This document shows positions 17,140 through 26,143 of a stretch of 40,890 nucleotides of DNA, in pieces (the first letter of the stretch is position 1; each line of letters starts with the position of its first letter). Origin of the DNA: a bacterium HR10. GTDB lineage: Bacteria > Acidobacteriota > Blastocatellia > HR10. Both the position numbers and the translations under genes were made by a program. The notes under the pieces were generated by a model. That model had not been told where the DNA came from. It saw only the letters and a program-made list of their open reading frames with translations, and did not search any database. The stretch covers positions 1-40,890 of the forward strand of contig BEHM01000028.1 of assembly GCA_002923315.1 (NCBI GenBank). Reading direction: 5' to 3'.

Positions 17140-18519
17140 TCAAAAGCTGTACTGCAGGAAGAGATTGAACCGATTATCCGTGCCCCGCCGCAGTCCCTTG
17201 TAATCCGTGATCCAGTGCAGATACTCAGCGCCGATCAGGAATCCTCCCCCCATGGGGAAACGGTGGGCGATCCACCACGCGCGATTGCGCGTGCGTCCGC
17301 CCTCGGGGATGTCCTCATCGCGCGGATCATCGGTGGAGAATCCAGGATGGATCGTGAAGTGCGGATGCACGCGCACGCTCATCTCCACCCACCCCCCGCG
17401 ACTCCGAATGGCCGCGCCGGTCATCGTGTTCACCCCCTGCCCGATCCCGCCGCGCATATCGCTCAAATTACGCCCGATCCACGCCTCTCCTCGAATGAGC
17501 ACGCGCTCATGCAGCGGGAGCACGCCATCGAACCCGAGCGATTGACTCCCCCACGAGGTGCGCCCGGCGACGGAGCGCGTCGTGCGCAACCATCCGCGAT
17601 GTCCCCACACGCCGAAGCTCGCCCACTGCCCCTTCACCCATGAGGTGCGCGCGTATCCGAGACGCACTTGAACATTCGGGCGCGCCGATTCCTCCCCATC
17701 TCGAAAGCCATTGCCGTCCAGATCGAGCGCATCCACGGCGCCAGTCAAGCCGATCCCCCCCGCGATCGAGAACCGCTCATGCTCGCCCGCAGGCTCATAC
17801 GCAGCGATGAGTTGTGGACGCCGATCCCCGATGTTCCCCGCGTTCCACATAAGCGTATCTCCATTCACCGTCGGAAACAGCGGGGAGATGACATCCCACG
17901 TCTGTCCGCCGAGAAGCCAGAAGTTCCCGCGCGTCACCTTCAGATTCGCATGCCGGATGCGGATGATCGGCCGCGACTCCCTCCCGCCGTTCTGAAAATC
18001 CACTTCCAGTTGTCCGCTCAGCCGCGCCGCGCCCAACGCTTCGACCGCCGGGCCAGTGTAGGCGATCCCAAACCGCGTCAGTCGCGGATAGAGCGTGAAC
18101 ATGCGCGCATTCGGACGCCCCACGCGCGGATCCTCCGAGAGGATGAAGAAGATGCTCTGCGGGTTATCCGGTCGCGAGTCATCGGCCACAAGATCCAGGC
18201 GCAAGAAGCCATAGAATCGAAGGCGGCTCTCTCCGCTCACTAGATCGCGCCATCGCACAGACTCCGGCTCGCGCGAGGGCGGCGAAGCCGCAGCAGTCGT
18301 CGCCCGCGGCGCTTCGCGCTCGCGCTTCAACTGGGCCTCCAGCTCCTCGAGCCGACGGAGGATCGCGCGATTCTGCGCTTCCAACTCCTCGATGCGACGC
18401 TTAAGCGCCTCCACGTCCATCGCCGATGGCGCTTCAGGTGAAGGACTCTGCGCCCACCCCAAGACGAATGCGCCACAGAGCGCCATCAGTCCCACGATCG
18501 GCAACGCGCGCATGTTCAC
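17140..18519 (-). CDS. DcaP-like outer-membrane porin with N-terminal coiled coil
   Basis: 459 aa. Signal peptide (LPIVGLMALCGAFVLGWAQ), then a short coiled coil at about 35-68 (VEALKRRIEELEAQNRAILRRLEELEAQLKRE). A beta-barrel of alternating hydrophobic strands follows, containing RLRFYGFLRLDLV and SGQLEVDFQNGG, and ends in the terminal phenylalanine (FLQYSF) needed for BAM-dependent assembly. This coiled-coil-plus-barrel layout resembles DcaP-type trimeric porins. The start is either GTG 18519 or ATG 18513; AGGTGA favours neither clearly. Solute specificity unknown. The 164 bases upstream show no convincing promoter. Confidence 0.78.
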   Translation of the reverse strand: MNMRALPIVGLMALCGAFVLGWAQSPSPEAPSAMDVEALKRRIEELEAQNRAILRRLEELEAQLKREREAPRATTAAASPPSREPESVRWRDLVSGESRLRFYGFLRLDLVADDSRPDNPQSIFFILSEDPRVGRPNARMFTLYPRLTRFGIAYTGPAVEALGAARLSGQLEVDFQNGGRESRPIIRIRHANLKVTRGNFWLLGGQTWDVISPLFPTVNGDTLMWNAGNIGDRRPQLIAAYEPAGEHERFSIAGGIGLTGAVDALDLDGNGFRDGEESARPNVQVRLGYARTSWVKGQWASFGVWGHRGWLRTTRSVAGRTSWGSQSLGFDGVLPLHERVLIRGEAWIGRNLSDMRGGIGQGVNTMTGAAIRSRGGWVEMSVRVHPHFTIHPGFSTDDPRDEDIPEGGRTRNRAWWIAHRFPMGGGFLIGAEYLHWITDYKGLRRGTDNRFNLFLQYSF

Positions 18520-18683
18520 CTCGCCTCACGTCTACCTCGCCTTGCGTCAGACGCCAACACATACCACGAATCCCGAAGCCGAGCAAATTCTTATTTTCGA
18601 TAGACGTGCTCCCCGGGCATGGAAGAAACCGATCCTGAGGAGCCTCCCACAGGCGCTCGCGACGATGCGCGCCATCAGTGGAA

Positions 18684-19295
18684 TCAGAGGCGGGAACCGG
18701 GCAAACTCCCCGCAGCAGCGCGCGCTGGCCATGACGCGGGCTCCGCCTCTGCCAAGATCGCGTTCAAGCGCGCGCCCTCCTCGCGCAGCCGATACCAGAC
18801 GGCCACCGGACGCGTCGCGCTGACTTCGCGCACGATCAAGCCCAAGTGTTCTAACTTCCCCAGCTTCTCGGCCAACACCTTATTGCTGATCCCGTTGAGC
18901 CGCCTCTGAAGGGAGCTGGGACGCTGTGGCCCTTCTCGCAGGATTCCCAGAATATCCCGAAGCCAACGACACTTGAGCACCTCGGTCAGAGCGAGCAGCG
19001 AGACTCCCTGCTGCTGACATGCGGAGATGAGACGAAAGAGCTGCCACCCCCGATCCGTCAGATGATACTCCGCGCGTCGGGGATACCCCTCGAAGACCGC
19101 CGCGCTCACAAATCCGCCGCGTTGCAGCGCGTGCAATCGCTCATAGAGCACCTTCGTCGAAAGTCCGGGGATCGCGCGCTTCAACTGCCCCGGCCGAACA
19201 ATCCCCTCCGCCAATCGGCGCACCACGAGCACCGTCCACTTACAGCGCAACGCGCTCCAGGCCGATTCCCCTTCCCATGGCTCGAATGATCTCAT
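18684..19295 (-). CDS. Tandem HxlR-family winged-helix regulator
   Basis: 203 aa made of two HxlR-type winged-helix domains in one chain. The first (about 10-95) has CKWTVLVVRRLAEGIVRPGQLKRAIPGLSTKVLYERL; the second (about 105-190) has CRWLRDILGILREGPQRPSSLQRRLNGISNKVLAEKL. HxlR proteins normally dimerise with one domain per subunit, so this is a covalent pseudo-dimer. Both domains have a Cys directly before the conserved (K/R)W, which might make it redox-responsive; that is inference. ATG 19295 is chosen for its AAGGTGAGGG site and family boundary. Divergent from the cytochrome P460 gene, an obvious candidate target. Confidence 0.85.
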   Translation of the reverse strand: MRSFEPWEGESAWSALRCKWTVLVVRRLAEGIVRPGQLKRAIPGLSTKVLYERLHALQRGGFVSAAVFEGYPRRAEYHLTDRGWQLFRLISACQQQGVSLLALTEVLKCRWLRDILGILREGPQRPSSLQRRLNGISNKVLAEKLGKLEHLGLIVREVSATRPVAVWYRLREEGARLNAILAEAEPASWPARAAAGSLPGSRL

Positions 19296-19336
19296 GCCCT
19301 CACCTTCTTGTAACCAACGCACCGAAAAGTGCCTGA

Positions 19337-19365
19337 TTGACGAGCTGACGAGCGACATCTATCCT
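19337..19365 (+). promoter_or_regulatory. Promoter of the cytochrome P460 gene
   Basis: TTGACG (19337-19342), 17-base spacer, TATCCT (19360-19365). It lies in the 141-base region between the divergent HxlR regulator and the P460 gene. Just upstream is a short inverted repeat GCAC-CGAAAA-GTGC, possibly part of a regulator site. Confidence 0.55.
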
Positions 19366-19436
19366 AGCACATCTTGAAGCGGCGACAAATGGGCTCACGG
19401 CGGGCCCGAGACTTCTCAAGAAGGAGGACGTGCGAG

Positions 19437-19952
19437 ATGATGCGCATCGGGAGCTTCATTTTCCTGTTCGCGATCGTGGCCGGCGTCGCCCTCGCCGTTC
19501 AGGGCCAGCGGCCAGCGGCGGCCCGTGGCGACGTTGAGAGCCTGACCCTGCCGGATTACCGGAACTGGACCCATGTGAAGAGCATGGTGATCTTTGACGA
19601 GAAGCACCCGCTCTTCGCCTCTTTCGGCGGCATTCACCACATCTACGTGAATGCCATCGGCCGACGGGCGAGCGAGACCGGCGGCCCCTTCCCGGATGGC
19701 AGTCAGCTCGTCTTCGTGCTCTATGAGCACGTGAACGAGCAGGGGGCGTATGTGGCCGGGAAGAAGAAGGTCGAGGCCATCATGGTCAAAGACCGGCAGC
19801 GCTTCCCGGAGACCGGCGGATGGGGCTTTCAAGCCTTCGATCCGCAAACGCGCCGACCGCTCATCAAGAATGCCGATGTGAAATCCGCGTGCTTCGACTG
19901 CCACGCCGCGCAGAAGGACAACGACTACGTCTTCTCGCGTCTGGTCCAGTGA
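19437..19952 (+). CDS. Exported cytochrome P460-family heme protein
   Basis: 171 aa. Signal peptide (IGSFIFLFAIVAGVALAVQG), a P460-like beta domain with YRNWTHVKSMVIFDEKHPLF and HHIYVN, then a C-terminal c-type heme site CFDCH (Cys152, Cys155, His156). Family members are periplasmic cytochromes; some oxidise hydroxylamine or bind NO and others have unknown function. AAGGAGG nine bases before ATG 19437 sets the start. Regulation by the divergent HxlR gene is likely from position. A 15-bp hairpin follows the gene. Confidence 0.85.
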   Translation: MMRIGSFIFLFAIVAGVALAVQGQRPAAARGDVESLTLPDYRNWTHVKSMVIFDEKHPLFASFGGIHHIYVNAIGRRASETGGPFPDGSQLVFVLYEHVNEQGAYVAGKKKVEAIMVKDRQRFPETGGWGFQAFDPQTRRPLIKNADVKSACFDCHAAQKDNDYVFSRLVQ

Positions 19953-19970
19953 GGCTCTCCTGGAGCCGGT

Positions 19971-20006
19971 GAGCGCGAGGATCACCGTCGCGTGATCCTC
20001 GCGCTC
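19971..20006 (+). terminator. Long perfect hairpin after the P460 gene
   Basis: GAGCGCGAGGATCAC (19971-19985) and GTGATCCTCGCGCTC (19992-20006) form a perfect 15-bp stem with a six-base loop, followed by GATCTTTCG. The T-run is only three bases, so it may be a weak intrinsic terminator or an mRNA 3'-end stabiliser. It separates the P460 gene from the ribH promoter. Confidence 0.65.
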
Positions 20007-20060
20007 GATCTTTCGCCTGGCGGCACTTCCGGTCACGAAGAGGTGTGGAAGTCCCGCTCC

Positions 20061-20089
20061 TTGCACCTTTCCTCGGGCGCGACTACAAT
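20061..20089 (+). promoter_or_regulatory. Promoter of ribH-nusB
   Basis: TTGCAC (20061-20066), 17-base spacer, TACAAT (20084-20089, five of six), with the ribH ATG 27 bases after the -10. No FMN-riboswitch-like conserved elements are seen in the short leader. Confidence 0.6.
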
Positions 20090-20115
20090 TCGACTCGGAT
20101 CACAAGGAGCGAGAT

Positions 20116-20583
20116 ATGGAACCGCGCATCGTGCAAGGAGCGCTGCGAGCTGAAGGTCTTCGATTCGCCCTCGTCGTGAGTCGTTTCAATGACTTCGTGA
20201 CGAACCGGCTGCTCGCGGGAGCGCTCGACGCCCTGGAGCGATTGGGAGCTGAGGAGAAGAATGTCGTCGTCTACAAGGTGCCGGGTTCATTCGAGCTCCC
20301 GCTGATGGCCAAGCGGCTCGCCACCAGCGGTCGGTGGGATGCGATCATCTGCCTGGGGACGATCATTCGCGGCGAGACGCCGCATTTCGAGTACGTCGCC
20401 GCTGAAGCCGCCAAGGGCATCGCGACGGCCGCCCTGGAAACCGGCGTGCCCATCGTCTTCGGCGTGATCACGGCCGATACGCTCGAACAGGCTATGGATC
20501 GCGCCGGCGCGAAAAGTGGGAACAAGGGATTCGAAGCCGCCATGACGGCTGTCGAACTGGCGAATCTTTATCGAGAGCTCTGA
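20116..20583 (+). CDS. ribH: 6,7-dimethyl-8-ribityllumazine synthase
   Basis: 155 aa, the usual length. Condenses the ribityl-amino-uracil intermediate with dihydroxybutanone phosphate in the penultimate step of riboflavin synthesis; it forms cytosolic pentamers or 60-subunit shells. Motifs: [52 protein letters not shown] (including the catalytic His region) and [30 protein letters not shown] precedes the ATG. The ribH-nusB pairing is widely conserved. No other rib gene is in the window. Confidence 0.97.
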   Translation: MEPRIVQGALRAEGLRFALVVSRFNDFVTNRLLAGALDALERLGAEEKNVVVYKVPGSFELPLMAKRLATSGRWDAIICLGTIIRGETPHFEYVAAEAAKGIATAALETGVPIVFGVITADTLEQAMDRAGAKSGNKGFEAAMTAVELANLYREL

Positions 20584-20631
20584 GCTCTGGGCGAGACTTG
20601 CTGAGACGCTGTTTGACAGCGCGGACGATCT

Positions 20632-21135
20632 ATGGGGTCCAGACGCAAAGCGCGGGAATCCGCCATGCAGATGCTCTATCAATACGACGTCGCCCGTCCG
20701 CCGATTGAGGAACTGCTGGAGACCTACTGGAGCGAGCTGCGCCCCAATGTGGATGAAGACGTGCGACGCTTCGCGACCTCGCTTGTCCGTGGGACGATCG
20801 AGAACCTGGAGACTATAGATCGGCTGCTGGCCAGCCGCGCCGAACACTGGCGCGTCGAACGCATGGCGACCGTGGATCGGAACATCTTGCGGCTCGCCGT
20901 GTACGAGCTGCTCTACGAGACGGAGACGCCGAAGGTCGTCATCATCAACGAAGCCATTGAGATCGCCCGCCGGTACTCGACGTACGAAGCGACGCAATTC
21001 ATCAACGGACTGCTTGATGCGATCCGGAAGCAACTGGAGGCAGAATCGCCCTCCGACTTGATGCCGAGTCCCTCCGCCTCTTCGCTCAAAATCACGGGCT
21101 CTTCATCCTGGCAGTGGGACGAGGAGGAACCATGA
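20632..21135 (+). CDS. nusB: Transcription antitermination factor NusB
   Basis: 167 aa. RNA-binding factor that joins NusE (S10) at boxA to support rRNA transcription. The helical core spans residues 1-140: RRKARESAMQMLYQYDV, VEQ-like RVERMATVDRNILRLAVYELL and VVINEAIEIARRYSTYEATQFINGLLD are diagnostic. About 25 extra residues at the C-terminus, Ser-rich and ending WQWDEEEP, are not part of the usual fold. No strong Shine-Dalgarno. The stop overlaps the start of the next gene (ATGA). Confidence 0.96.
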   Translation: MGSRRKARESAMQMLYQYDVARPPIEELLETYWSELRPNVDEDVRRFATSLVRGTIENLETIDRLLASRAEHWRVERMATVDRNILRLAVYELLYETETPKVVIINEAIEIARRYSTYEATQFINGLLDAIRKQLEAESPSDLMPSPSASSLKITGSSSWQWDEEEP

Positions 21136-21650
21136 TCAAGATTCTCCCGCTGATGCTCCTCCCCCTCCTCTTCGGAGGGATAGTGTTCGAACGCGCGCTC
21201 GGACAATCGGGACGAAAGATGGCATCGGAGAGGAGCCGCCCGGCAGCGCCGGAAGCCTCGGCGACGACAGGCTCACGGCTGGTTCTCGGCCTCATGAACC
21301 AGGAGGATGCCGAAGCCTGCGGCCTGACGAAACTCTCCGAAGAGGAGCTCGACCGACTCGATCGGTGGATCCTTCGGCTCATGCTGACGATGAGCGCCTC
21401 GCCCTCGGGAGAGCTTCACGCCCGATCCGCGCGGGAAGAGAGGTGGCCCGACCCGCTGCGCTCGGCCATGGAGTTGGAGCTGAGCGATCTGCGAGCGCGG
21501 CTTGCGGAGATCCGACAGGCGAGCGCGCAGTTGGCGCTGGATCTCTCTCGCGCGCGCCTCGCCCTGCAACGGCGCGATCTCGCGGGCGTGGAATTCCTCC
21601 TCTCCACCGCCGAGAGCACCGTCGCGCGCCTCCAACGCGCCGCGCCGTGA
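21132..21650 (+). CDS. Exported hypothetical protein coupled to nusB
   Basis: 172 aa. ATG 21132 overlaps the nusB stop and has GAGGAGG five bases upstream. A signal peptide or N-terminal anchor (IKILPLMLLPLLFGGIVFERALG) precedes a linker rich in Ser, Ala and Thr. The C-terminal half (about 110-172) is a predicted helical or coiled-coil region: LELSDLRARLAEIRQASAQLALDLSRARLALQRRDLAGVEFLLSTAESTVARLQ. I do not recognise the family. The gene converges on sppA with seven bases between stops. Translational coupling suggests it is a genuine gene, but nothing shows a role in transcription. Confidence 0.75.
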   Translation: MIKILPLMLLPLLFGGIVFERALGQSGRKMASERSRPAAPEASATTGSRLVLGLMNQEDAEACGLTKLSEEELDRLDRWILRLMLTMSASPSGELHARSAREERWPDPLRSAMELELSDLRARLAEIRQASAQLALDLSRARLALQRRDLAGVEFLLSTAESTVARLQRAAP

Positions 21651-21657
21651 GCGGCGC

Positions 21658-22482
21658 TTATATCGGCATGAGCCAGAGCGGGAGGCCGCGCAACGCGGTC
21701 AGGAGAACAGCGTCTTCGGGAAAGATGCGCCATCGGGTGAAAAGTCGCGCCAGGAGCCCCCTCCTCTTTCTGGGCATCGCCTCGACGACGACGGGCTTGC
21801 CGACGATCCCCGCCATCTCCGCCGCCAGCTCAACGGCGCGCTGCACGTTCCCCAGCTCATCCACCAAGCCGTACGCCTTCGCCTGCTGCCCGGTGAAGAT
21901 GCGCCCATCGGCGATCGTTCGCACGGATTCCGAAGACAATCCGCGTCCGTCGGCGACCGCGTCCACGAACTGCGCATAGGTGTCGTCAATGACCTCTTGA
22001 AGCAGAGCCCGCTCCTCCTCGGTCAACGGACGAAAGGTCGAGAGCGCGTCCTTGTACGGGCCGGACTTGATGACCTCGGATTCGACGCCGAGCTTCTGAT
22101 AGAGGCCGCGCAGGTTGTTGGCCTTCAAGACGACGCCGATCGAGCCGGTGATCGTCCCCGGATTAGCGACGATCTTCTGGCACGCGACAGCGACGTAGAG
22201 CCCTCCCGAGGCGGCGACATCGCCGAGAGAGGCGACGACCGGAATCCTCCGGTTCTGACGCAGGCGGCGGATCGCCTGGTGAATCTCCTGACAGGCGCCC
22301 ACGGTCCCCCCGGGACTGTTGATGCGCACGACCAGAGCGCGCGCCTTCATCTCCTCGACGCGCTCCAGAGCCTGCAGGATGTGCTCCCGCGAGGCGCCGA
22401 AGCTCGTGTCCGTGATGATCCCCTCAATGGCGACGACGGCGACGCGATTCTTCTTTCGGCGACGACGAAATGGCCACATCAT
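21658..22482 (-). CDS. sppA: Signal peptide peptidase SppA-type S49 serine protease
   Basis: 274 aa, short single-domain form. Catalytic Ser92 in GDVAASGGLYVA and Lys144 in SGPYKD make the expected S49 Ser-Lys dyad at the typical spacing of 52. NSPGG (55-59) and ITGSIGVV are further family signatures. Members cleave leftover signal peptides in the membrane. Unusually, the N-terminus (MWPFRRRRKKNRVAVVAIEG) shows a basic stretch but no membrane anchor. Last of a minus-strand run after the CPBP protein, whose stop lies three bases upstream. Confidence 0.93.
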   Translation of the reverse strand: MMWPFRRRRKKNRVAVVAIEGIITDTSFGASREHILQALERVEEMKARALVVRINSPGGTVGACQEIHQAIRRLRQNRRIPVVASLGDVAASGGLYVAVACQKIVANPGTITGSIGVVLKANNLRGLYQKLGVESEVIKSGPYKDALSTFRPLTEEERALLQEVIDDTYAQFVDAVADGRGLSSESVRTIADGRIFTGQQAKAYGLVDELGNVQRAVELAAEMAGIVGKPVVVEAMPRKRRGLLARLFTRWRIFPEDAVLLTALRGLPLWLMPI

Positions 22483-22485
22483 AAT

Positions 22486-23133
22486 TCACCCCCAATATCC
22501 CCAGCCGACCTTCATGTTCGGCAAGAGGGATGCCGGTAGGGAATTCGCGAGCACGGCGCTCAAGAGCGTGTGTGAGGCCGCCAACGCGAAGAGGTTCGGC
22601 TCCCGTTGGAAGACCCATGCCCAGACATACCCGCCGAGAAATGTCCCCACGACGAGCACCGGGTTCGGCAGATGTAGGAGGGCGAAGATCGTCGCGACGC
22701 TGAACACGGTCCGCCGCCCCATTCCCCACAGATCCTGCAATCGCCGATGAATGAATCCTTGAAGCGCATACTGCTGCACGAGCGCCCACAGGGGCAGCGT
22801 CTTCAGGTGGAAGAGGAACCGATCGCCGAGATTCAAGCTCCCGAAAGCCAGACCCAGGGCCAGGATCGCGAGGGCTGCAGCTCCCGTCGGAAGAGCGAGC
22901 AACCGGAGCGCGCGCCCGAGATTATCCACGCGCAGGCCGATCTCCCGAAGCCCATCGCCATGCGTGACGTTCGACAGGAAGGCGACGGAGAACGCCACAA
23001 GCGAGAGATAAAAATTCGCCCGCAGCAGTGCCGCGCGATCTTCGATGAGCAACGGCGTCACCCACATGATGATCACGACGGGGAGCAGCCCGAGGAGGAT
23101 CTCCACCCAGAGATGTCCGCGCGCGGATTTCAC
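22486..23133 (-). CDS. CPBP (Abi/CAAX-type) intramembrane protein with altered catalytic motif
   Basis: 215 aa, about six to eight membrane helices. It aligns with CPBP/Rce1-like glutamic intramembrane proteases: motif 1 at VQQYALQGFIHRRL (residues 119-132), motif 2 His154 in ALLHLPNP and motif 3 His188 in ASHTLLSA. Motif 1 normally reads EExxxR; here it is QQxxxQ (Gln120, Gln121, Gln125), replacing the glutamates thought to activate water. Either a non-proteolytic member or a subgroup using other residues. Neighbours sppA and alr suggest an envelope role, but that is weak evidence. Confidence 0.8.
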   Translation of the reverse strand: MKSARGHLWVEILLGLLPVVIIMWVTPLLIEDRAALLRANFYLSLVAFSVAFLSNVTHGDGLREIGLRVDNLGRALRLLALPTGAAALAILALGLAFGSLNLGDRFLFHLKTLPLWALVQQYALQGFIHRRLQDLWGMGRRTVFSVATIFALLHLPNPVLVVGTFLGGYVWAWVFQREPNLFALAASHTLLSAVLANSLPASLLPNMKVGWGYWG

Positions 23134-23165
23134 GTCTGGCCTCCTCTCGAACGCTCTCGGTCAGA

Positions 23166-24353
23166 TCATTCAGCGGGGACGATCACGCGGGGGACGCGCG
23201 CGCTGATGCTGCAGGTGATCTCATAGGAGATCGTCCCGCACCATTCAGCCAGCTCCTCGGCCGTGATCTGCCGTCCGTCGGCACGTCCGATCAGGATCAC
23301 CTCATCCCCCACGCGCGCTTCGGGGATGTCGGTCACATCCACGAGCGTCCAATCCATGCTCACGCGTCCGACGACGGGAGCGAATCGTCCGCGCACAAGA
23401 ACGCGCCCGCAGTTGGAGAGCGCCCGCCGATAGCCGTCATGATACCCGATGGGCAATGTCGCGATACGGCTGGGGCGCGACGTGACAAAGGCGCTTCCGT
23501 ATCCGAGCGGTGTCCCCGCGTCTACCTCCTTGAGGAAGACGATACGCGTGTGGAGCGAGAGGACGGGCTGCAGGGCGCGCCTTCCCGCCGGAGTCTCCAG
23601 CACGATCTCTGGATGGGTCGAGGCGCGCGGACCGCTCCAGAGCCCGTAGAGCAAGCCCCCCGGACGCACCATGTTCCCCCACGCTTCCGGGTACGCGCGC
23701 ACACCCGCGCTATTGGCCAAATGCCGGTACCGCGGATGAAATCCCAGGGCCTCGGCCATTTGCAGCGCCTGGCGAAAGCGCGCGATCTGCTCCCGCGTGA
23801 ACTCCGCCCGGGCTGGATCATCGGCGGCCGCCAGATGTGTCATGAGCCCGTCCAGGCGTACGTGGGAGAACCGCCCGAGCGCGCGAAGGACATCGGCCAA
23901 TTCCCGCACAGGCACACCGACGCGCCCCATGCCCGTGTCCACCTCCACGTGGACAGCAAGGACCGTCTGCGCCGCGCGCGCCCGAGCTTCCAGCTGCTCC
24001 AGAAGCGCCGGTTCGAAGACGACTGGCGTCAGCCCGTATTCCAGCACAAGATCCGCCTGCCCCGGCGCGACGCCGAAGCACAAGATCGGCCGGGCGATGC
24101 CCGCTTCGCGCAAAGCCGCTCCTTCCTCCACCGTCGCGACGCCGAACCAATCGGCCCCCGCCGATTCGAGACAACGCGCGACGACCACAGCGCCATGCCC
24201 ATACGCCTCAGCTTTCACGACGGCGCAGATCTGTACCCCCTCGCCCACGCGCTCTCGAATCGCGCGGAAATTGTGAATGAGATGGCCCAGGTGAATCTCC
24301 GCCCACGTGGGCCGACACGCATCGGGGAGATGTTGGACGACCGTGATCGGCAT
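23166..24353 (-). CDS. alr: Alanine racemase
   Basis: 395 aa. PLP enzyme interconverting L- and D-alanine for peptidoglycan. The PLP lysine is Lys47 in AVVKAEAYGHG; the second catalytic base Tyr is in TPLGYGSAF, and GRVSMDWTLVDVT is the conserved C-terminal signature. Length is typical. The ATG at 24353 is preceded by GGGAGAGGGCGC. It sits 33 bases after gatA in a minus-strand run gatC-gatA-alr-CPBP-sppA, an unusual joining of tRNA amidation and cell-wall genes that may simply be co-transcription. Confidence 0.95.
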   Translation of the reverse strand: MPITVVQHLPDACRPTWAEIHLGHLIHNFRAIRERVGEGVQICAVVKAEAYGHGAVVVARCLESAGADWFGVATVEEGAALREAGIARPILCFGVAPGQADLVLEYGLTPVVFEPALLEQLEARARAAQTVLAVHVEVDTGMGRVGVPVRELADVLRALGRFSHVRLDGLMTHLAAADDPARAEFTREQIARFRQALQMAEALGFHPRYRHLANSAGVRAYPEAWGNMVRPGGLLYGLWSGPRASTHPEIVLETPAGRRALQPVLSLHTRIVFLKEVDAGTPLGYGSAFVTSRPSRIATLPIGYHDGYRRALSNCGRVLVRGRFAPVVGRVSMDWTLVDVTDIPEARVGDEVILIGRADGRQITAEELAEWCGTISYEITCSISARVPRVIVPAE

Positions 24354-24386
24354 GCGCCCTCTCCCGATCGGCGCACGATCACCCGC

Positions 24387-25844
24387 TCACAAGGGCGGCT
24401 TCTGCGAGAAGGGGAAAGCGCGCTCATACGCGTGCGCGACGCGCAAGAGCATCGCCTCCTCAAAGGGGCGCGCATGCAGTTGCAACCCGATGGGCAAGCC
24501 TTCGCGCGAGAGCCCCACCGGAATGCTGATCGCGGGGATGGCCGCCAAGTTCGCCATGATCGTGTACACGTCCGAGAGATACATGGCCAGGGGATCCGCC
24601 ATCTTCTCCCCCAAACGGAACGCGACCGTCGGCGACGTCGGCCCGACGATGAGATCGCATCGGGCGAACGCTTCGCGAAAATCGCGTTCGATCAGCGCGC
24701 GCACCTTCAGGGCCTTCAGATAATACGCGTCGTAATATCCGGCCGAGAGCACATAGGTGCCGAGCATGATGCGCCGCTTGACCTCCGCACCGAACCCCTC
24801 ATGGCGCGTGCGCCGATACATCTCCCGCAACGTCCGCGCGCCCTCGGCCCGATATCCGTAGCGCACGCCATCATAGCGCGCGAGATTCGAAGAGGCCTCG
24901 GCCGTGGCGATGATGTAATAGCAGGCGATGGCGTACTCGGTGTGCGGGAGTCGCACCTCGACGATCTCCGCCCCGAGATCGGCGAAGCGATGGATCGCCC
25001 GCCACACGGCCTCCTTCACCTCCTCGTCCAATCCGGGACCGAAGTATTCCCGCGGCACGCCGAGGCGCACCCCGTTGATCTCCCCGTTCAACGCCGCCAG
25101 GTAATCGGGCACCGGATGATTCGACGACGTCGAATCGCGCGGGTCACGCCCGGCGATGACCTGCAGCACGCGCGCCGCATCGGCGACAGTTTTCGTGATC
25201 GGCCCGATCTGATCGAGCGAGGATCCATACGCGACCAGGCCGTATCGCGAGACCCGTCCATACGTGGGCTTCAATCCGACGACGCCACAGAAGGCGGCGG
25301 GCAACCGCACCGATCCGCCCGTATCCGAACCGAGCGCGACGACACAGAGATCGGCCGCGACGGCCGCTCCCGATCCCCCTGAGGATCCCCCCGGCACGCG
25401 CTCGGCATCCCACGGATTGCGCACGATGCCGAAAGCGGAGTTCTCATTGGACGACCCCATGGCGAACTCATCGCAATTGGTCTTGCCGATGATGATCGCC
25501 CCGGCCTCCAGCAACCGCTCCACCGCCGTCGCATTGTAGGGGGGGACGAAGTTGTGGAGGATCTTCGAGGCGCACGTCGTCCGGAGCCCCCGCGTGCAGA
25601 TGTTGTCCTTGATGGCGACGGGGACGCCCATGAGTGGACGCCAGTCCCCGCGCGCCAATTCGCGATCTAAGTCCTCGGCGCGCTGCAAGGCCTCATCGCG
25701 ATTGATGGTGAGGAACGCGCCGAGCCGCCCGTTGAGCGCCTCGATGCGTTCGAGCGTTCGCGCGCACACCTCCCGCACGCTCGTCGCCCGAGCGCGCAAG
25801 GCCTCGTGCAACCGATCCACCGTCAACCCGACGATCTCCATCAT
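24387..25844 (-). CDS. gatA: Asp-tRNA(Asn)/Glu-tRNA(Gln) amidotransferase subunit A
   Basis: 485 aa. Amidase subunit that releases ammonia from glutamine for transamidation of misacylated tRNAs. The Ser-cisSer-Lys triad is visible: Lys79 in PVAIKDN, Ser155 in [11 protein letters not shown] and the nucleophile Ser179 in [10 protein letters not shown]. Full length. The start overlaps the gatC stop by four bases, the usual coupled arrangement. gatB is not in the window and must lie elsewhere. Confidence 0.97.
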   Translation of the reverse strand: MMEIVGLTVDRLHEALRARATSVREVCARTLERIEALNGRLGAFLTINRDEALQRAEDLDRELARGDWRPLMGVPVAIKDNICTRGLRTTCASKILHNFVPPYNATAVERLLEAGAIIIGKTNCDEFAMGSSNENSAFGIVRNPWDAERVPGGSSGGSGAAVAADLCVVALGSDTGGSVRLPAAFCGVVGLKPTYGRVSRYGLVAYGSSLDQIGPITKTVADAARVLQVIAGRDPRDSTSSNHPVPDYLAALNGEINGVRLGVPREYFGPGLDEEVKEAVWRAIHRFADLGAEIVEVRLPHTEYAIACYYIIATAEASSNLARYDGVRYGYRAEGARTLREMYRRTRHEGFGAEVKRRIMLGTYVLSAGYYDAYYLKALKVRALIERDFREAFARCDLIVGPTSPTVAFRLGEKMADPLAMYLSDVYTIMANLAAIPAISIPVGLSREGLPIGLQLHARPFEEAMLLRVAHAYERAFPFSQKPPL

Positions 25845-26143
25845 CCCTCCTCGATCACCTTCGGCACGCGGAAGTAGCCGCGCGCCGGATCTGGAGCATT
25901 CCGGAGCGCCAAGTCTTGCCCGAGCCCCTCGCTGACGATGTCGTCGCGCTGCGCGTAATCGGCGCGCTCATCGCGACCGGCATGCGCCATGGGCGGCACA
26001 TCTGTCGTATCCAGCTCGTTCAATTTCTCGACGTAGGCGACAATAGCCGCCAGTTGAACGGTGAACTGCTCCTTCTCCTCCTCGGTGAGTTCCAGATGGG
26101 CCAACTGGGCGATCTTCTCGACATCCGACTTTGTGATCGGCAT
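25841..26143 (-). CDS. gatC: Asp-tRNA(Asn)/Glu-tRNA(Gln) amidotransferase subunit C
   Basis: 100 aa, usual size. Belt-like subunit that stabilises GatA-Gat[24 protein letters not shown] and the central [15 protein letters not shown] are characteristic, as is the C-terminal [19 protein letters not shown] precedes the ATG. A TATTAT on the minus strand at 26183-26178 is a likely -10 about 35 bases upstream, with no clear -35. First gene of the minus-strand run ending at sppA. Confidence 0.95.
   Translation of the reverse strand: MPITKSDVEKIAQLAHLELTEEEKEQFTVQLAAIVAYVEKLNELDTTDVPPMAHAGRDERADYAQRDDIVSEGLGQDLALRNAPDPARGYFRVPKVIEEG

Noticed and set aside
20613-20636. TTGACA...TATGGG as a separate nusB promoter
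   Set aside because: The spacer is only 12 bases and the -10 overlaps the start codon, so it is probably chance.
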